Source: Verrucomicrobiota bacterium (GTDB taxonomy: Bacteria > Verrucomicrobiota > Verrucomicrobiia > Opitutales > UBA953). Taken from it: a stretch of DNA of 52,101 nucleotides. The stretch is from assembly GCA_026397965.1 (NCBI GenBank), contig JAPLTU010000049.1, positions 1-52,101 on the forward strand, in the 5' to 3' direction. The notes beneath the pieces were generated by a model, which was not told the origin of the DNA, did no database searches, and saw only the letters and a list, made by a program, of their open reading frames with translations. The stretch's first letter is position 1; the number at the start of each line of letters is the position of its first letter. Below are positions 34,762 to 45,460 of the stretch, in pieces. A program made the position numbers and the translations under genes.

Positions 34762-35166
34762 TCAAGAGCTGGGACTTGCGAGGGGGAGGGATTCGGCGGC
34801 TTTTCTTAGTTCGGCGGTCGGCAGAACGGCTTCATCTTTCGTTCCGGGCTGACCGCGCAAGCGTTTGACGACCGCGATGTGTCCTTGGAGTTCTTCGACT
34901 TGTAACAAGGCCGTCGGGGCAAGTGTTTGGTTACGACTGACGAGAATATCCCCGGGACGGAGTCCGGCATTGGGTAAGAGATTGACGGCAAGCAAGCCGC
35001 CCGCCGGTGCCCCAGGTAAAACGAAGCCGACTCTCGGACTTCGCGGTGTACCCGCTGGTTTAGCGAACGGAGGAAGCTCCGGCTGCTCACGGTCGGTGGT
35101 CGGCGCCCCAGGAGTGGCACAGCCTACCAGCAGCAACGCGATCGCCAGGGCCGCAAGACGGTTCAC
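34762..35166 (-). CDS. Small lipoprotein, PDZ-like remnant
   Basis: A protein of 134 residues starting with GTG at 35166 (GTGA overlap with rpoD). The lipoprotein signal ends in LLVGC (Cys about residue 16). The mature part includes [34 protein letters not shown], which resembles the substrate-binding edge of a PDZ domain; the domain is incomplete, so this is a low-confidence comparison. Function unknown. Its coupling to rpoD is probably an accident of dense packing. Confidence 0.65.
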   Translation of the reverse strand: MNRLAALAIALLLVGCATPGAPTTDREQPELPPFAKPAGTPRSPRVGFVLPGAPAGGLLAVNLLPNAGLRPGDILVSRNQTLAPTALLQVEELQGHIAVVKRLRGQPGTKDEAVLPTAELRKAAESLPLASPSS

Positions 35167-37346
35167 TGCCGCGAGGAGCTGCCGGGTTCGTCGACGGGCT
35201 TGCCGATAAAGGCTGCGAGATTGCCGCCGGGGATTGCGCCGCCGGTAAGGAGACCCGGAGTTTGATCCGGTTTGTCGTCTTCGGCGACGAATTGGTCAAA
35301 GCCTGGTCCCGACGTGTCGAGCTCACCTTCGAACATGCCTTGAAGTTGGCGCATGCGGGTGGGGTGGCGCATCTTGCGCAGCGCTTTCGCTTCGATCTGA
35401 CGAATGCGTTCGCGGGTGACTTTAAAGTGGCGACCGACTTCTTCCAGCGTGCGTTGCACGCCGTCGAGCAGGCCGAAGCGCAAAATGAGCACTTCCTTTT
35501 CGCGTTCGGCTAGGGAGCGGAGAACGAAATCAATCTTCTCGCGCAGTAAGCGGGTCGAGGCCGTATCGCTCGGGTTTTCGGCTGACTTGTCTTCGATGAA
35601 GTCGCCCAAGGAGGTATCTTCGCCGTCGCCGACGGGAGATTGGAGCGAGATGGGTTGTTGGGCCATCTTCATGATCTGTTGGACGCGATCGATGGCCATG
35701 TTCATCTCGTTGGCGACCTCTTCGGCGGTGGGCTCGTGGCCGAGTTCCTGAGTGAGTTGTTTCTGGACCTGCATGACTTTATTCAGCGTCTCGATCATGT
35801 GGACCGGGATACGGATGGTGCGGGCTTGGTCCGCGATGGAACGCGTGATGGCCTGCCGGATCCACCAGGTGGCGTAGGTGGAGAATTTGTAACCGCGACG
35901 GTACTCAAATTTCTCGACAGCCTTCACGAGGCCCATGTTGCCTTCTTGAATTAGGTCCGTGAAAAGCAGGCCGCGGTTCTGGTATTTCTTGGCGATGGAA
36001 ATTACCAGGCGGAGATTGTGTTCGACCATCTCGGTCTTCGCCCGTTGCGCTTCGTCGAGGTGCTTGCGCACATTGCGAGACATCAGGATCAATTCAGCCG
36101 GAGTGAGGCGCCAGCGAAGTTCAATCTCGCGGGAGCGAGAGGCTGAGATCTCGGGTTTGCGCGCGAGCTTGGCCCGGACCGGTCCGCGCGCGACGATGGT
36201 TGGTTCAATGAGATTACGGGAATCTTCAATGTCTCCCTTGATGTCCGGGAGCTCCAACCATTCTTCAAAAAGCTTCATCTTAAAGCAGAACTTACGCAGA
36301 ATAACCTGACAGCCTTCTTTGCCGGCGATTTCGAGTTTACGGTAGGCCTCGCGCAGCTTGGGGCGCTTGGCTTCGTCGCTTTCGTTGAGGTATTTCTGCC
36401 AGCCTTTATCGAGCCGATCGCGGAGCTTGGAGCATTCCTCGGTCGCCTTGGGGAGCATCTTATAATACGCGTCACGGGATTCGACTTTCTTATCGATAAC
36501 GACTTTGTCGAAACGTTCTTCTTTACGCAGCACCTTGAGCGCCAGATCAAGCTGGTAGGGCAGCGTCAGCCAGATGGAGAAAAGGAAATCTTGGGCACGT
36601 AATTCAGCGTCTTCGATGCGCTTGGAGATCTCGACTTCTTGCTCGCGGGTGAGCAAGGGCTTGTGACCCATTTGCTTCAGGTAGACGTTGAAGGGGTCGT
36701 ACGGCGCATCGGCCGGGACGGTCCGGGCGGCTTCTTCTTCGGAGTCCTCGACTTTTTTGCGGTAAGTTTCAACTTCGTCTTCGTCGAGCAACTTGATGTC
36801 GAGGTTATCGAGAATGTTCATGATATTCTCGATTAATTCTGGGTCGGTGGCGCTGTCTGGAATGATTTCGTTGATGTTCTGAACGGTCACGTACCCGTTT
36901 TTCTTGGACAGCACGACGAGCTGCTGGACTTTCTCGTTGATGTCGCGACTGACGCTCGGGTTATTCGTGGGCTTGATGGCAGGGGCCGCTTTGATAGCGG
37001 GCTTAGCGGGCGCCGCGATGACGACGGCGATGGGCTTGGCAATAGGAATGACCTTATTCGTCGATGCCTTGACGGGGATGGGTTTGGCAGCGGGTTGCTT
37101 GCCTGCTACGACCGGCTTGGTAACTACGACCGGCTTGGCCGCGGGGACCGCCTTAATAATAACGGGGGACTTCGCTGGTGCTTTTGCAACGGCCTTAACG
37201 ATGGCAGCCTTGGCGGGCGCCTGCTTCGCAGCGGTCGCTTTGGCGGGGGGCGCCTTGGCAGAGACCTTTAACGGTGCCTTGTGGGCGACGGCTTTGGCTG
37301 CTTTCGCAGGCTTAGTCGTGGATTTTTTAGAAGATTTCTCGGACAT
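35163..37346 (-). CDS. rpoD: RNA polymerase primary sigma factor (sigma-70)
   Basis: A protein of 727 residues. Residues 1 to about 128 are a Lys/Ala/Pro/Val-rich low-complexity extension. Region 1.1 follows ([20 protein letters not shown]). Region 2 is conserved ([37 protein letters not shown]), as are region 3 ([11 protein letters not shown]) and region 4 ([31 protein letters not shown]). It recognises housekeeping promoters. It forms the classical dnaG-rpoD pair on the minus strand with an 11-bp gap. The extension is unlike E. coli RpoD and is noted in the findings. Confidence 0.96.
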   Translation of the reverse strand: MSEKSSKKSTTKPAKAAKAVAHKAPLKVSAKAPPAKATAAKQAPAKAAIVKAVAKAPAKSPVIIKAVPAAKPVVVTKPVVAGKQPAAKPIPVKASTNKVIPIAKPIAVVIAAPAKPAIKAAPAIKPTNNPSVSRDINEKVQQLVVLSKKNGYVTVQNINEIIPDSATDPELIENIMNILDNLDIKLLDEDEVETYRKKVEDSEEEAARTVPADAPYDPFNVYLKQMGHKPLLTREQEVEISKRIEDAELRAQDFLFSIWLTLPYQLDLALKVLRKEERFDKVVIDKKVESRDAYYKMLPKATEECSKLRDRLDKGWQKYLNESDEAKRPKLREAYRKLEIAGKEGCQVILRKFCFKMKLFEEWLELPDIKGDIEDSRNLIEPTIVARGPVRAKLARKPEISASRSREIELRWRLTPAELILMSRNVRKHLDEAQRAKTEMVEHNLRLVISIAKKYQNRGLLFTDLIQEGNMGLVKAVEKFEYRRGYKFSTYATWWIRQAITRSIADQARTIRIPVHMIETLNKVMQVQKQLTQELGHEPTAEEVANEMNMAIDRVQQIMKMAQQPISLQSPVGDGEDTSLGDFIEDKSAENPSDTASTRLLREKIDFVLRSLAEREKEVLILRFGLLDGVQRTLEEVGRHFKVTRERIRQIEAKALRKMRHPTRMRQLQGMFEGELDTSGPGFDQFVAEDDKPDQTPGLLTGGAIPGGNLAAFIGKPVDEPGSSSRQ

Positions 37347-37357
37347 GATAGTTGGGT

Positions 37358-39226
37358 TTAGAGGGATGGACTGAGCGATGGGGATTGAAAATGAGATTTA
37401 CGAAGTGCGATTTTTTCGGCCTGTAAACGGTTCAGGCTGGTGACATCGCTAGGTGCGGTGGCGGCGATGCGTGTGTCAAGGCTACGGACAATGGCTTGAA
37501 GGTTGCGGGCGTGAAAGGCCTTCAGGATGAGATTGATGCGCGGGTAGAGGTCTTTGTCTTCATCCTTGCCGGCAAAGGTTTGGGCAGAAAGTCGAGCCGC
37601 CTCGGTACGCAGGTCGTCATCCAGCCCGTTGATCGCTTCCCGGATGCCGGTGAAGTGCCCATGGGCGGCCTCATTGAGCAGGGCCATCAGCAATAACCCC
37701 CCGCGGCCCGCTTGATCGATCCATTCGAGTGGGAGGGACTGAGCCACTGGAACAAAGAAAGATTCATGCCTAAGAAGGAAAAGTATCAGATCCTCCTCGG
37801 TAGTTGTCAAGCCCCCCCCCTTGACAACCAAGGGTTCGGTCGGGGTTTCGGTCCGGCTCAGTTGTGCCGCAGGGCGGTTCGCCGCTGAATTAGCCCGATG
37901 CCTTTCGTAGGCCATATGCATTTCGCGGATGCCGATGCCGGCATGGCGGGCGGCTTCATTGAGGGCTTCGCGGACGATTTCTTCCGCCCCAGCTTGTTCG
38001 ACAATCGGAAAAATAGCTTCGAGCAGAGTCAGCCGGCGGGCGAGGGGGAGGCTGGCCGAGCCTTCGGGTACGAGTGACTGGACGCAGAACTGCATCGCGC
38101 TCCGGGCGCCGGTGGTCAATTCTTTCCAATTCGTCGCATCATTGGTCGAAAAATATTCGTCCGGATCTTTACCGCCGGGCAGTGAAAGGAAGCGGATATC
38201 CAGGCCTTCCTTTAAACCGATGGGCAGGAGTCTTAAGGCGGCTTTTTGCCCGGCGGTATCAGAATCCAAGAAGACGAGGAGCTGGGGAGAAAAGCGGCGT
38301 AACTGTTGCAGGTGCTCTTCGGTTACAGCGGTACCTTGGGCAGCGATCGCACCGGGAATGCCCGCCGTGTGGCAGCGGATGGCGTCTAATTGGCCTTCGA
38401 CCAGCACGAAAGGTTCACCGTCTTTCCGGGTGGCGCGAGCACGGTCGATGTTAAAGACGGTCCGTGATTTCTTGAAAAGTTCGGTTTCGGGCGAGTTGAC
38501 ATACTTGGCCTCCCGGGACGGGTCATCTTGCGGCGTGATATCAAGGGTGCGGGCGGTAAAGGCAATGACCCGGCCCTGGATGTCTCGGATCGGGATGATT
38601 AATCGGCCCCGGAAGCGGCAGCGCCAACGCAACGGGTCCGGCATGCGATCGGTCCCGAAGAATAGCCCCGTTTGGGCGAGCGCCTCTTTGGTGTAACCTT
38701 TTTTGATTAGGCCCGGGATGAGTTTGGAATCGTCGACCGGGGCGAACCCGATACCGAAGTCTTCGGCGATTTGGAGATCGAACTTTCGTTTCGTCGTCCA
38801 GTAATCGCGAATCCATTCCCCGTGGAGAGGATCTTCCAGGAAACAACGGTGCCAATAATCTGCGACCAGTTCGTGGATTTCTAGCAGTTGGCCGCGGAAA
38901 GAACGTTCGGTTTTACCGTCGGCGTTATTTTCGTAATCCAACTTGAAGCCAAAACGGGTGGCTACGCGTTCGACGGATTCCGGAAAGTCCAGACCTTCGC
39001 GCGCCATCACGAGCTTGAAGGAGTCGCCGCCCTGTTGCGTGCTGAAGCAGTACCAGAGTCCGGTTTCAGGGTTAACTTTAAAGGACGGACTTTTTTCGGA
39101 CTTGAAGGGGCTGAGGCCCCACCAGTCCCGTCCCCGCTGTTTCATCTGCGTGTAATCACCAGCAAGGGCGACGATATCCGCCCGTTGGCGAAGTTCATCG
39201 ATTGATCTGCGGGTAATTAGGGCCAC
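37358..39226 (-). CDS. dnaG: DNA primase
   Basis: A protein of 622 residues from the GTG at 39226 ([19 protein letters not shown]), which matches the family's usual beginning; further in-frame starts up to 39286 are possible. The zinc-binding domain keeps the fold ([15 protein letters not shown], then [15 protein letters not shown]) but ligands are replaced: S39 for Cys, K42 for His and T63 for the last Cys, leaving C60. The TOPRIM core has [11 protein letters not shown] and [13 protein letters not shown]. It makes RNA primers at the fork. The C-terminal helicase-binding region is short and diverged. Confidence 0.94.
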   Translation of the reverse strand: MALITRRSIDELRQRADIVALAGDYTQMKQRGRDWWGLSPFKSEKSPSFKVNPETGLWYCFSTQQGGDSFKLVMAREGLDFPESVERVATRFGFKLDYENNADGKTERSFRGQLLEIHELVADYWHRCFLEDPLHGEWIRDYWTTKRKFDLQIAEDFGIGFAPVDDSKLIPGLIKKGYTKEALAQTGLFFGTDRMPDPLRWRCRFRGRLIIPIRDIQGRVIAFTARTLDITPQDDPSREAKYVNSPETELFKKSRTVFNIDRARATRKDGEPFVLVEGQLDAIRCHTAGIPGAIAAQGTAVTEEHLQQLRRFSPQLLVFLDSDTAGQKAALRLLPIGLKEGLDIRFLSLPGGKDPDEYFSTNDATNWKELTTGARSAMQFCVQSLVPEGSASLPLARRLTLLEAIFPIVEQAGAEEIVREALNEAARHAGIGIREMHMAYERHRANSAANRPAAQLSRTETPTEPLVVKGGGLTTTEEDLILFLLRHESFFVPVAQSLPLEWIDQAGRGGLLLMALLNEAAHGHFTGIREAINGLDDDLRTEAARLSAQTFAGKDEDKDLYPRINLILKAFHARNLQAIVRSLDTRIAATAPSDVTSLNRLQAEKIALRKSHFQSPSLSPSL

Positions 39227-39363
39227 GGGTGTCAAGGGGTGTCTGTCAAGTGGGGCGGGGCAACTGAAAATCATTCCCAATCGCACCGAAGTGATTGTTC
39301 CTAGGGTTTACCTATCAACCGCCAGGCTGCAAGGCAGGGGGCGTGTCAAGGCACCGAATAGGC

Positions 39364-40065
39364 CTAACACTCGTCGCAGAGTTTATGTTGGATTTGCTTA
39401 GCCTTTGCCCGCAATTCGGCCGCCTCCTTGGTCCGTCCCGAGTTTTCGGCGACGTCAGCTAAGTTTTCCAGGACGGCGACGACTTCGCGCTTTTCCATCC
39501 CGAAAAGCTTTTGCACGCCGATGAGTTGACGTTGAAAGAGTTGTTCGGCCAGAGGGTAGTGCCGCAGCTTTAATTCAAGACCTCCCAGGATACTAAGGGT
39601 CGCTAAAACATCGGGATGATCGATGCCGAGAAGTTGCTCTTCCGCCGTTAAGACAAGGTGGTAAAGGTCCGCCGCTTCTTGGTAGCGCGCCTGGCGGTAG
39701 CCCAGACCGGCTAATTGCGTTTGTAGGTTAATAATCGCAGCCGCGGCTGGCCGTGCGGTCCGTTGAAGAAGTTGCAGGGCTTGCCGATAACAAGTTTCTG
39801 CCTCTTTGATTTCGCCGGCGCTGGAATAAAGCGAAGCTAATTCACGGAGCAGGTCAGCTTTACTACTAAGATCATCATCGGTTTTGTCGGATTGCTCCGC
39901 GATGGCTTGCTGGAGAAGTCGTTTGGCTTCGTCGGGCTGATTTTGAGCCCGGAAAACGGCGGCGCTCCGGCGGAGGAGTTCCGGAGCCGTGGGGTTCTGC
40001 TGCACGGTTCCGCATCCCGCGAGCAGGAGGGAAAGCGTCACCCCGATGGCCTTATCAGCGCGCAT
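39364..40065 (-). CDS. TPR-containing lipoprotein
   Basis: A protein of 233 residues. The ATG at 40065 overlaps the stop of the large upstream gene as TGATG, so translation is coupled. The lipoprotein signal ends in LLLAGC. Four to five tetratricopeptide-like repeats follow (LASLYSSAGEIKEAETCYRQALQLL; AGLGYRQARYQEAADLYHLVL; LGGLELKLRHYPLAEQLFQRQL; LENLADVAENSGRTKEAAELR). A scaffolding role for the neighbouring dehydrogenase/cytochrome is possible. Ends with Cys-Asp-Glu-Cys. Confidence 0.82.
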   Translation of the reverse strand: MRADKAIGVTLSLLLAGCGTVQQNPTAPELLRRSAAVFRAQNQPDEAKRLLQQAIAEQSDKTDDDLSSKADLLRELASLYSSAGEIKEAETCYRQALQLLQRTARPAAAAIINLQTQLAGLGYRQARYQEAADLYHLVLTAEEQLLGIDHPDVLATLSILGGLELKLRHYPLAEQLFQRQLIGVQKLFGMEKREVVAVLENLADVAENSGRTKEAAELRAKAKQIQHKLCDEC

Positions 40066-43000
40066 CAATCTCCGAGAAAGATGGCGTCATCGCATTGCAC
40101 TTTGGCAAAGGGTGCCGGATTTTTCGTATCGATTTCAATCGTGATAAAGTGATTACCGGGCGGGATGGAGTGGGCGTAGGCACCGTCTTTCAATGCGACG
40201 GACATGCCATCCAACCAAACGGATTTGGCCCCGCTGACGATGAGGGGCTTGGTGGTGATTTCGGCCAAGGTGAAACGGGCGACGGCATAGGCGCGGTCGG
40301 CTGGTAGGAAGTCCTTAAGCAGCTGGCCGTTCACGAGCGTGTAGACGGGCAGCTCGCTCTTCGCGTAGGCGGGCTTAGGGTCGAGCGCCTCGTTGCGGGA
40401 TACGTAGAACTTCCAAAGACGAGCGACATTGGCCTTGCTGGCATCGAAGGGGCCCGGTTTCCCGATCTCACCTAAGAACGCCAACAGGTTGCGTTTGGGG
40501 ACGCCAGCCAGACCGTCGATTAAGCCCGCAGGCATGATGCTGCCGATGTTTTCGCGCTTACTAATATTGGCTTTGATCAAAGGCAATTCGACGCCCGGAC
40601 CTGGGCGGATGAAAAGTTCGGTCGCGGTTTCGCGCCCAGGTATGCCGGTTAGGGTGGTGCCGTCATTCATTGAGAAAGCAAAAGCGTGGTAGCCTTCTTT
40701 AACTTTGGCGGCTGGGTTGAGCACGCTTTCGATGATGTAGTCCAGAGGTGCGCTGGCACCTAGACTGCTGAGGTCAGGTCCAAGGCGGCCGCCGGCGCCG
40801 CCGATGGCGTGACAGAGGGTGCAGCCGCCTTTACGGTAGAAGACTTCGCCTTCGGCCGGGTCGGCGCCTTTTTTGATATGATCAATCAGAGCGTTGATTT
40901 CGGAGGTATAATCCCGCGGAGTTTGGACAGCACCGATAAGCGGCTCGATGGCTGCGATCAGACCTTGCCCGCCTCGGCCGATGCCGCGAGCGGCTTGAAG
41001 TGCGCCGGCATAGGCGTCGGCGGAAAGCTTCTTGGGGAAGTTCTTACTTAAGCGTTGGGAGAAAGCGGCGACTTGGAAAAGCTCGCGCCAAACCTGGGTG
41101 ATAACAGGCTTGTTTTTGATTTGAGCGATGACCGAGGGTAAGGCTTTGAGGGCTTCATTCGGGGCGTGGGCAGCCAACACAACGAGGGCACTACGACGAA
41201 TGACGGCAGGTTGTTTTTCATCAACGAGCTTAAGCAGGGCGTCGACGGTAGGTTTTTGGCCGATGGCTCGGAGAGACGCAAAGGCTGCTTCACGGAGCGG
41301 AGCGTCATTCTCTCTGCCCGCGAACTCGGCGAGCTGGGGGATGAATTGGCCCATTTTCCATTGTCCGATGATTTGCACCGCCAAGACTTTAAGTTCGATA
41401 TTAGTTTTATCGGATAAGAAATGTCCGATGGCTCCAAGATCGCCGTCCGGACGTGTTTTGCGATTCCGGGCTGCCTCCAAGAGCGCGGTTGCAATCCGTT
41501 TTTGAGTCGAAAGTTTCAAGCCGATATCGACAATAAAGGACTGGTAAATCGTGTTCAATTCGGTCGGGGTTCCGGCTTTGCCGATGAGTTCAATCCATGG
41601 GCCCTTACCTTCGGCGTCGATTTCACGACCGCTAAACAGGCGCTGGACGTAGGGCGTAGCGATATTGGGATCGATGGATTTCACGATCATGTCGAGTTGG
41701 GCTTCCTTGCCTTCGGTCTTACCCGGATTGGCGGCCAGGTCTTCGAGCCACGGCTGCGCAAGTTCATTAACGCTTAACCAAGCAGCGAAATCTAAGAAGG
41801 TATCGGAGTTGTCCTTCGGTAGATGGGTTAACACTAGTTCAGCGCTTTCCTTATTACGCAAATGTGCCATAGCACGGTAGGCCTCGATCTGAACGCGGGG
41901 ATTCGGGTTGGTTAGTAAGGTTGAAATCAACGGAAGGTGAGAGGCGCTTTGAAGTCCCCGTGACTTGCTTAATTCCCGTAGGCCAACCTGCAGGCTGATG
42001 GGGTCGGTGCTTTGCAGGAGTTTGACCAAGTGGGTGGTGTCGACGGTACGACCGCTGAGCAACCATGCTTCATGGCGTCGGGTGACTTCATTATTGCTCC
42101 AAGTGCTGAGCGCTTTCTGTAATTCGGCAACGGGGACTTTGGCTAATTCACAACGGGCTTGGGCGAAATCCCATCGGCTGGGGGAGAGAAGTTTGGCGAG
42201 AAGTTCCGGGACCGATTTACCCGGAAGAGGTTCCCACTTCAGCAATGCGCTACCTTTCGGAGCGATGCGCCAGATGCGACCATGTTGTTTGTCACGACGG
42301 GGATCACGGAAGTCGACTTCACCGTGATTGATGATGGGGTTAGTCCAGTCGGCGACATACAGGCCACCGTCGGGCCCCATCTTTAAGGTGATCGGACGGA
42401 AAGAGACGTCGCTGGTGCGCACGACATCAGGAAGCTCCTTGGTGACGTAGCCAGAGGCGGGTTTGGCATCGGTTGAGAAATCCGTAAAACCGAAACGGAC
42501 GATGCGGTGGGCACGGAAGTCGCAGGTGATGGCGTTGCCTTGCCATTCTGAGCCGAAGACGGGGCTTTGGATAAGTTCGAGTCCGCTGAACTTAGGATAA
42601 GATCCGGGGCTGATGCTGCCCACGAGGCGGCGGGCACCTTCGGAGGGAGGGAAGGTGGCGCCAGGGAAAGCCCAATGCACGCCCGAGTTGTCGGCCCCGG
42701 AGGTCAGGAAGGTTTGGCCATTGAGGTCTTCTTGTTGTCCCCAGGCGTTCACGAGTCCCTTTGAAAATACTTCCAGGCGTTCGGTGTTAGGGTCGTAAGC
42801 GAAGGCCACCCCGGAGTTCGCGCGCACGAGGCCCCAAGGGGTTTCGAGGTGGGAATGGATGTAGATGGTCTGATGAAAATAAAGTCGTCCATCGATACCC
42901 CAATGGAGCGAGTGGATGATGTGGTGCGTGTCTTCGGTGCCGAAACCGCTGAGCAAGATGCGACGATGGCTTAGAATGCCGTCGGCATTAGGTTGCGTAA

Positions 43001-44408
43001 GGTGAAGGAGCTCGGTGCTGGCGCCGACGTAGCAACCGCCAAGATTATCTGGGGCCACGCCCGACGGGATGAGTAGCTTGTCCGCGATGATGCGTGACGA
43101 TTCTGCGACACCGTCATGATTGGTATCTTCCAAGAGGATGATTTTGTCGTTGCCGGTGGAGGGGCCGAATTTCGCGGCATCGCCAGACATCTGGGCCGCG
43201 AGGTCTTCGGGATTAACCTGCGGGTAGGTATTGGAGGTGGCGACCCAAAGACGGCCTGAAGTATCCCAGTTCATGTGCACGGGTTTTTCCAGTAAGGGGT
43301 TTTCCGCGAAGAGGGTCATCTCCAGTCCATCGGCTAACTGAAAGTCAGGACGGGGAAGGGGAGGGAGTACCGCGAGTTTGTTTTGAGATTTAGGCTCGGG
43401 TGCGAGGGTGCTCGGCTTACCAGCGGCGATGCCCTGGACGTCGGCTTCCGCGCTGTCGATCAATGCATCAAACTTAGGGATTTCGACGGCATTCTGTCCC
43501 TGTTCGCGTTTCCGGAAACCGAAGATGTAGGTATAATTGGCAGGGCGGCTACGGTGGAAGAAGAGCGAGTTCTTTCGCAGGATCGCGTCGATAAGTTTCT
43601 GTTTTGATACCGAGACATTATCCCAGTTCTTAGCATCGACCTTCCAGCCAAGCTGGGCGGCGATGCCTTCGCTCAAGGCACGATAGCCTTGGTCGGTCAG
43701 GTGAATGCCGTTATCGGTTCCTTGCGCCAGAGCGATGCCGGCGGATTGCTGCCACTCTGCCTTGATGAACGGCAGATTCTTTTCGGCCGCAAGCTCTTGG
43801 AGGACCTTGGTGAAAGTCGCCATGATCGCATTATGCTCCTCCGGATTGGGGAGTCCAGGTCGGCTACCACGAAGGTCTTCGTGTTGAATCGGACTTAAGA
43901 GTACGAAGCGGACTTTACCTCCGGGACTGGCCTTGGTAATAAGTTCCATCAGTTGGAGGAGGTCACGTTTGAACTTTTCCGGGCTATGATCCGAGCCGTA
44001 ACGTGCGGGGTCCGGATTTAAGGCCGGATCATTGTGCGCATACGTCATGGCTTCGAGACTTGCGGCCATGCCGTAGCCGATGATGGCCACGGTCGGCTTC
44101 ACGACCTCAAGCTGTTCCTTGAGGCTGTCGATGCCCTTGGCGACCGGGTCGAAACTTGCACGCGAGGCGCCAAGCGGGATGTCGCCCCTGTAGCCCAGAT
44201 TACGCACGGTGAATTTCTTACCAGGAAATTCTCGGCGCATCTTGGCTTCGATTTGACCGTAATTATTTTCGCGCTCGATCAGCACGTCGCCGATGAGCAA
44301 GACGCGGTCACCGTCGTTGAGTGTAAGTTGCGGAGCGGCCTCAAGGGGCGAAAGAATGACGACACAGGAAAGCATCCATAAGGTCACAAGGCTGGTAGAA
44401 CGGGGCAT
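40065..44408 (-). CDS. Giant exported GDSL-like / beta-propeller dehydrogenase / HEAT / cytochrome c protein
   Basis: A protein of 1447 residues with signal peptide (residues 1-24). Residues about 28-270 resemble an SGNH/GDSL hydrolase. Block I reads LLIGDVLIERENNYG, so the usual catalytic Ser (GDS) is Val, while NGIHLTDQGY keeps a His. Residues about 350-770 are the PVC dehydrogenase beta-propeller (AENPLLEKPVHMNWDTSGRL, LLEDTNHDGVAESSRI, ITLKMGPDGGLYVADWTN). Residues about 790-1170 are HEAT-like helices. The heme site is CTLCH (C1196), with Met1292 in GSIMPAG a likely axial ligand, then a beta-rich C-terminus. Periplasmic oxidation of a glycan-derived compound is inferred. The CcsBA product is needed for maturation. 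Confidence 0.88.
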   Translation of the reverse strand: MPRSTSLVTLWMLSCVVILSPLEAAPQLTLNDGDRVLLIGDVLIERENNYGQIEAKMRREFPGKKFTVRNLGYRGDIPLGASRASFDPVAKGIDSLKEQLEVVKPTVAIIGYGMAASLEAMTYAHNDPALNPDPARYGSDHSPEKFKRDLLQLMELITKASPGGKVRFVLLSPIQHEDLRGSRPGLPNPEEHNAIMATFTKVLQELAAEKNLPFIKAEWQQSAGIALAQGTDNGIHLTDQGYRALSEGIAAQLGWKVDAKNWDNVSVSKQKLIDAILRKNSLFFHRSRPANYTYIFGFRKREQGQNAVEIPKFDALIDSAEADVQGIAAGKPSTLAPEPKSQNKLAVLPPLPRPDFQLADGLEMTLFAENPLLEKPVHMNWDTSGRLWVATSNTYPQVNPEDLAAQMSGDAAKFGPSTGNDKIILLEDTNHDGVAESSRIIADKLLIPSGVAPDNLGGCYVGASTELLHLTQPNADGILSHRRILLSGFGTEDTHHIIHSLHWGIDGRLYFHQTIYIHSHLETPWGLVRANSGVAFAYDPNTERLEVFSKGLVNAWGQQEDLNGQTFLTSGADNSGVHWAFPGATFPPSEGARRLVGSISPGSYPKFSGLELIQSPVFGSEWQGNAITCDFRAHRIVRFGFTDFSTDAKPASGYVTKELPDVVRTSDVSFRPITLKMGPDGGLYVADWTNPIINHGEVDFRDPRRDKQHGRIWRIAPKGSALLKWEPLPGKSVPELLAKLLSPSRWDFAQARCELAKVPVAELQKALSTWSNNEVTRRHEAWLLSGRTVDTTHLVKLLQSTDPISLQVGLRELSKSRGLQSASHLPLISTLLTNPNPRVQIEAYRAMAHLRNKESAELVLTHLPKDNSDTFLDFAAWLSVNELAQPWLEDLAANPGKTEGKEAQLDMIVKSIDPNIATPYVQRLFSGREIDAEGKGPWIELIGKAGTPTELNTIYQSFIVDIGLKLSTQKRIATALLEAARNRKTRPDGDLGAIGHFLSDKTNIELKVLAVQIIGQWKMGQFIPQLAEFAGRENDAPLREAAFASLRAIGQKPTVDALLKLVDEKQPAVIRRSALVVLAAHAPNEALKALPSVIAQIKNKPVITQVWRELFQVAAFSQRLSKNFPKKLSADAYAGALQAARGIGRGGQGLIAAIEPLIGAVQTPRDYTSEINALIDHIKKGADPAEGEVFYRKGGCTLCHAIGGAGGRLGPDLSSLGASAPLDYIIESVLNPAAKVKEGYHAFAFSMNDGTTLTGIPGRETATELFIRPGPGVELPLIKANISKRENIGSIMPAGLIDGLAGVPKRNLLAFLGEIGKPGPFDASKANVARLWKFYVSRNEALDPKPAYAKSELPVYTLVNGQLLKDFLPADRAYAVARFTLAEITTKPLIVSGAKSVWLDGMSVALKDGAYAHSIPPGNHFITIEIDTKNPAPFAKVQCDDAIFLGD

Positions 44409-44521
44409 AGATTAGATTGGATGGAAAAATGTCTCGTTAGCGAGGCGACTTTTCGACCCCAGCGCACAATAATTGTTTCCTCAAGCACCAGCCAAAAAGG
44501 CTCAATTAACTGTAGGGAGGG

Positions 44522-45448
44522 TTAATCGACGAAATCTGGCCACAGCGAACGGAAAGCGAGCTGGGCTTCACGGTCGGGCAGGTTGGGACGTTCGGGGTCC
44601 AGCAGGAACTTAAGCGGGAAAGACGGTTTGACGTGCAGGATGGTGATCGCGTCGGCATCGATCTTGAAAACGGCGTACCAGGCTCCGCAACCGATATCAA
44701 AGAGACCGCCGTTACGACTGCGAATACGACGGGTCCGGTGGGGGGTCGGGTCGCGAGTCAGGATCTCGAGTAGGCGCGCCCGAAAATCAATCGACCATTT
44801 TTTCCTTAACCAGGTCAGGTGCTCTTCTGCTTGGGTTGAAAATTCTACTTTGAATGAGGGTGGAGCGACGAGCGCGGCGTCCACTTCATCAATCCAGCCG
44901 GCTTTCGCTTCCGGGAATGCGTCGTAGGCGGGGATGTAGGGTTTGATATCAAAAATAGGAGTGCCATCCACCAGGTCGCAGGGGCCAAGGAGCAGTTGAC
45001 CTTTCTGCACGGCAAGCAGTTGCACGGGGGTGATGCCTAAGGGGTTGGGCCGATGGGGGGAACGGGTGGCAAAGACGCCGCGGCGTTGAGCCGGACCTCG
45101 CGGCGGCAGGACTTGCGGACGCCAATCCTTATTGCGGTGAAACCACCAGATCAGCCAAATCCTTTCAAAGCCTACCAAATCTTGCAGGGCCTTCTGATAT
45201 TTATCCCCCGGCAACATCTCCAAGATGTTCGTCTCCGGCTTTTTTTCGTCGGGTTGGTGCCGGGCGTTAAATTTCAGAGCTTTCTCTGTACGGATAAAGC
45301 CAATCGGTTTGATGGTAAGTTCGTCGGACAAGTTAAGCGAGGAGAGCACGAAGTATGGAGGGCGGGCTGGGCGGAGGACAAGCGGCGAAGCTTGGAAATC
45401 AGCACCTTGGTTTTCCTCCTTTCCACCCTGAGTTAACGGTCTTAGCAT
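44522..45448 (-). CDS. trmO: tRNA (N6-threonylcarbamoyladenosine(37)-N6)-methyltransferase TrmO
   Basis: A protein of 308 residues from the ATG at 45448. The first ~33 residues (MLRPLTQGG...) look non-conserved, and a GTG at 45349 (VLSSLNLSDELTIKPIGFIR) is a likely alternative start. The TsaA-type core shows IGFIRTEKALKFNARHQPDE, FERIWLIWWFHRN and ATRSPHRPNPLGITPVQLL, then VDGTPIFDIKPYIPAYDA. The C-terminal TrmO domain (FRARLLEILTRDPTPHRTR) is present. It N6-methylates t6A37 in tRNA(Thr)-type substrates using SAM. The two genes trmO and trhO start 12 bp apart in divergent directions. Confidence 0.88.
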   Translation of the reverse strand: MLRPLTQGGKEENQGADFQASPLVLRPARPPYFVLSSLNLSDELTIKPIGFIRTEKALKFNARHQPDEKKPETNILEMLPGDKYQKALQDLVGFERIWLIWWFHRNKDWRPQVLPPRGPAQRRGVFATRSPHRPNPLGITPVQLLAVQKGQLLLGPCDLVDGTPIFDIKPYIPAYDAFPEAKAGWIDEVDAALVAPPSFKVEFSTQAEEHLTWLRKKWSIDFRARLLEILTRDPTPHRTRRIRSRNGGLFDIGCGAWYAVFKIDADAITILHVKPSFPLKFLLDPERPNLPDREAQLAFRSLWPDFVD

Positions 45449-45460
45449 TAGTTTTCGTCC

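Noticed and set aside
39227-39363. Promoter of dnaG-rpoD
   Set aside because: Several TTGACA-like boxes occur on the minus strand, but none has a convincing -10 at the right spacing.
44409-44521. Terminator or small RNA between trmO and the giant gene
   Set aside because: Only 4-bp inverted repeats (CTCG/CGAG, AGCC/GGCT) were found, too weak to call.
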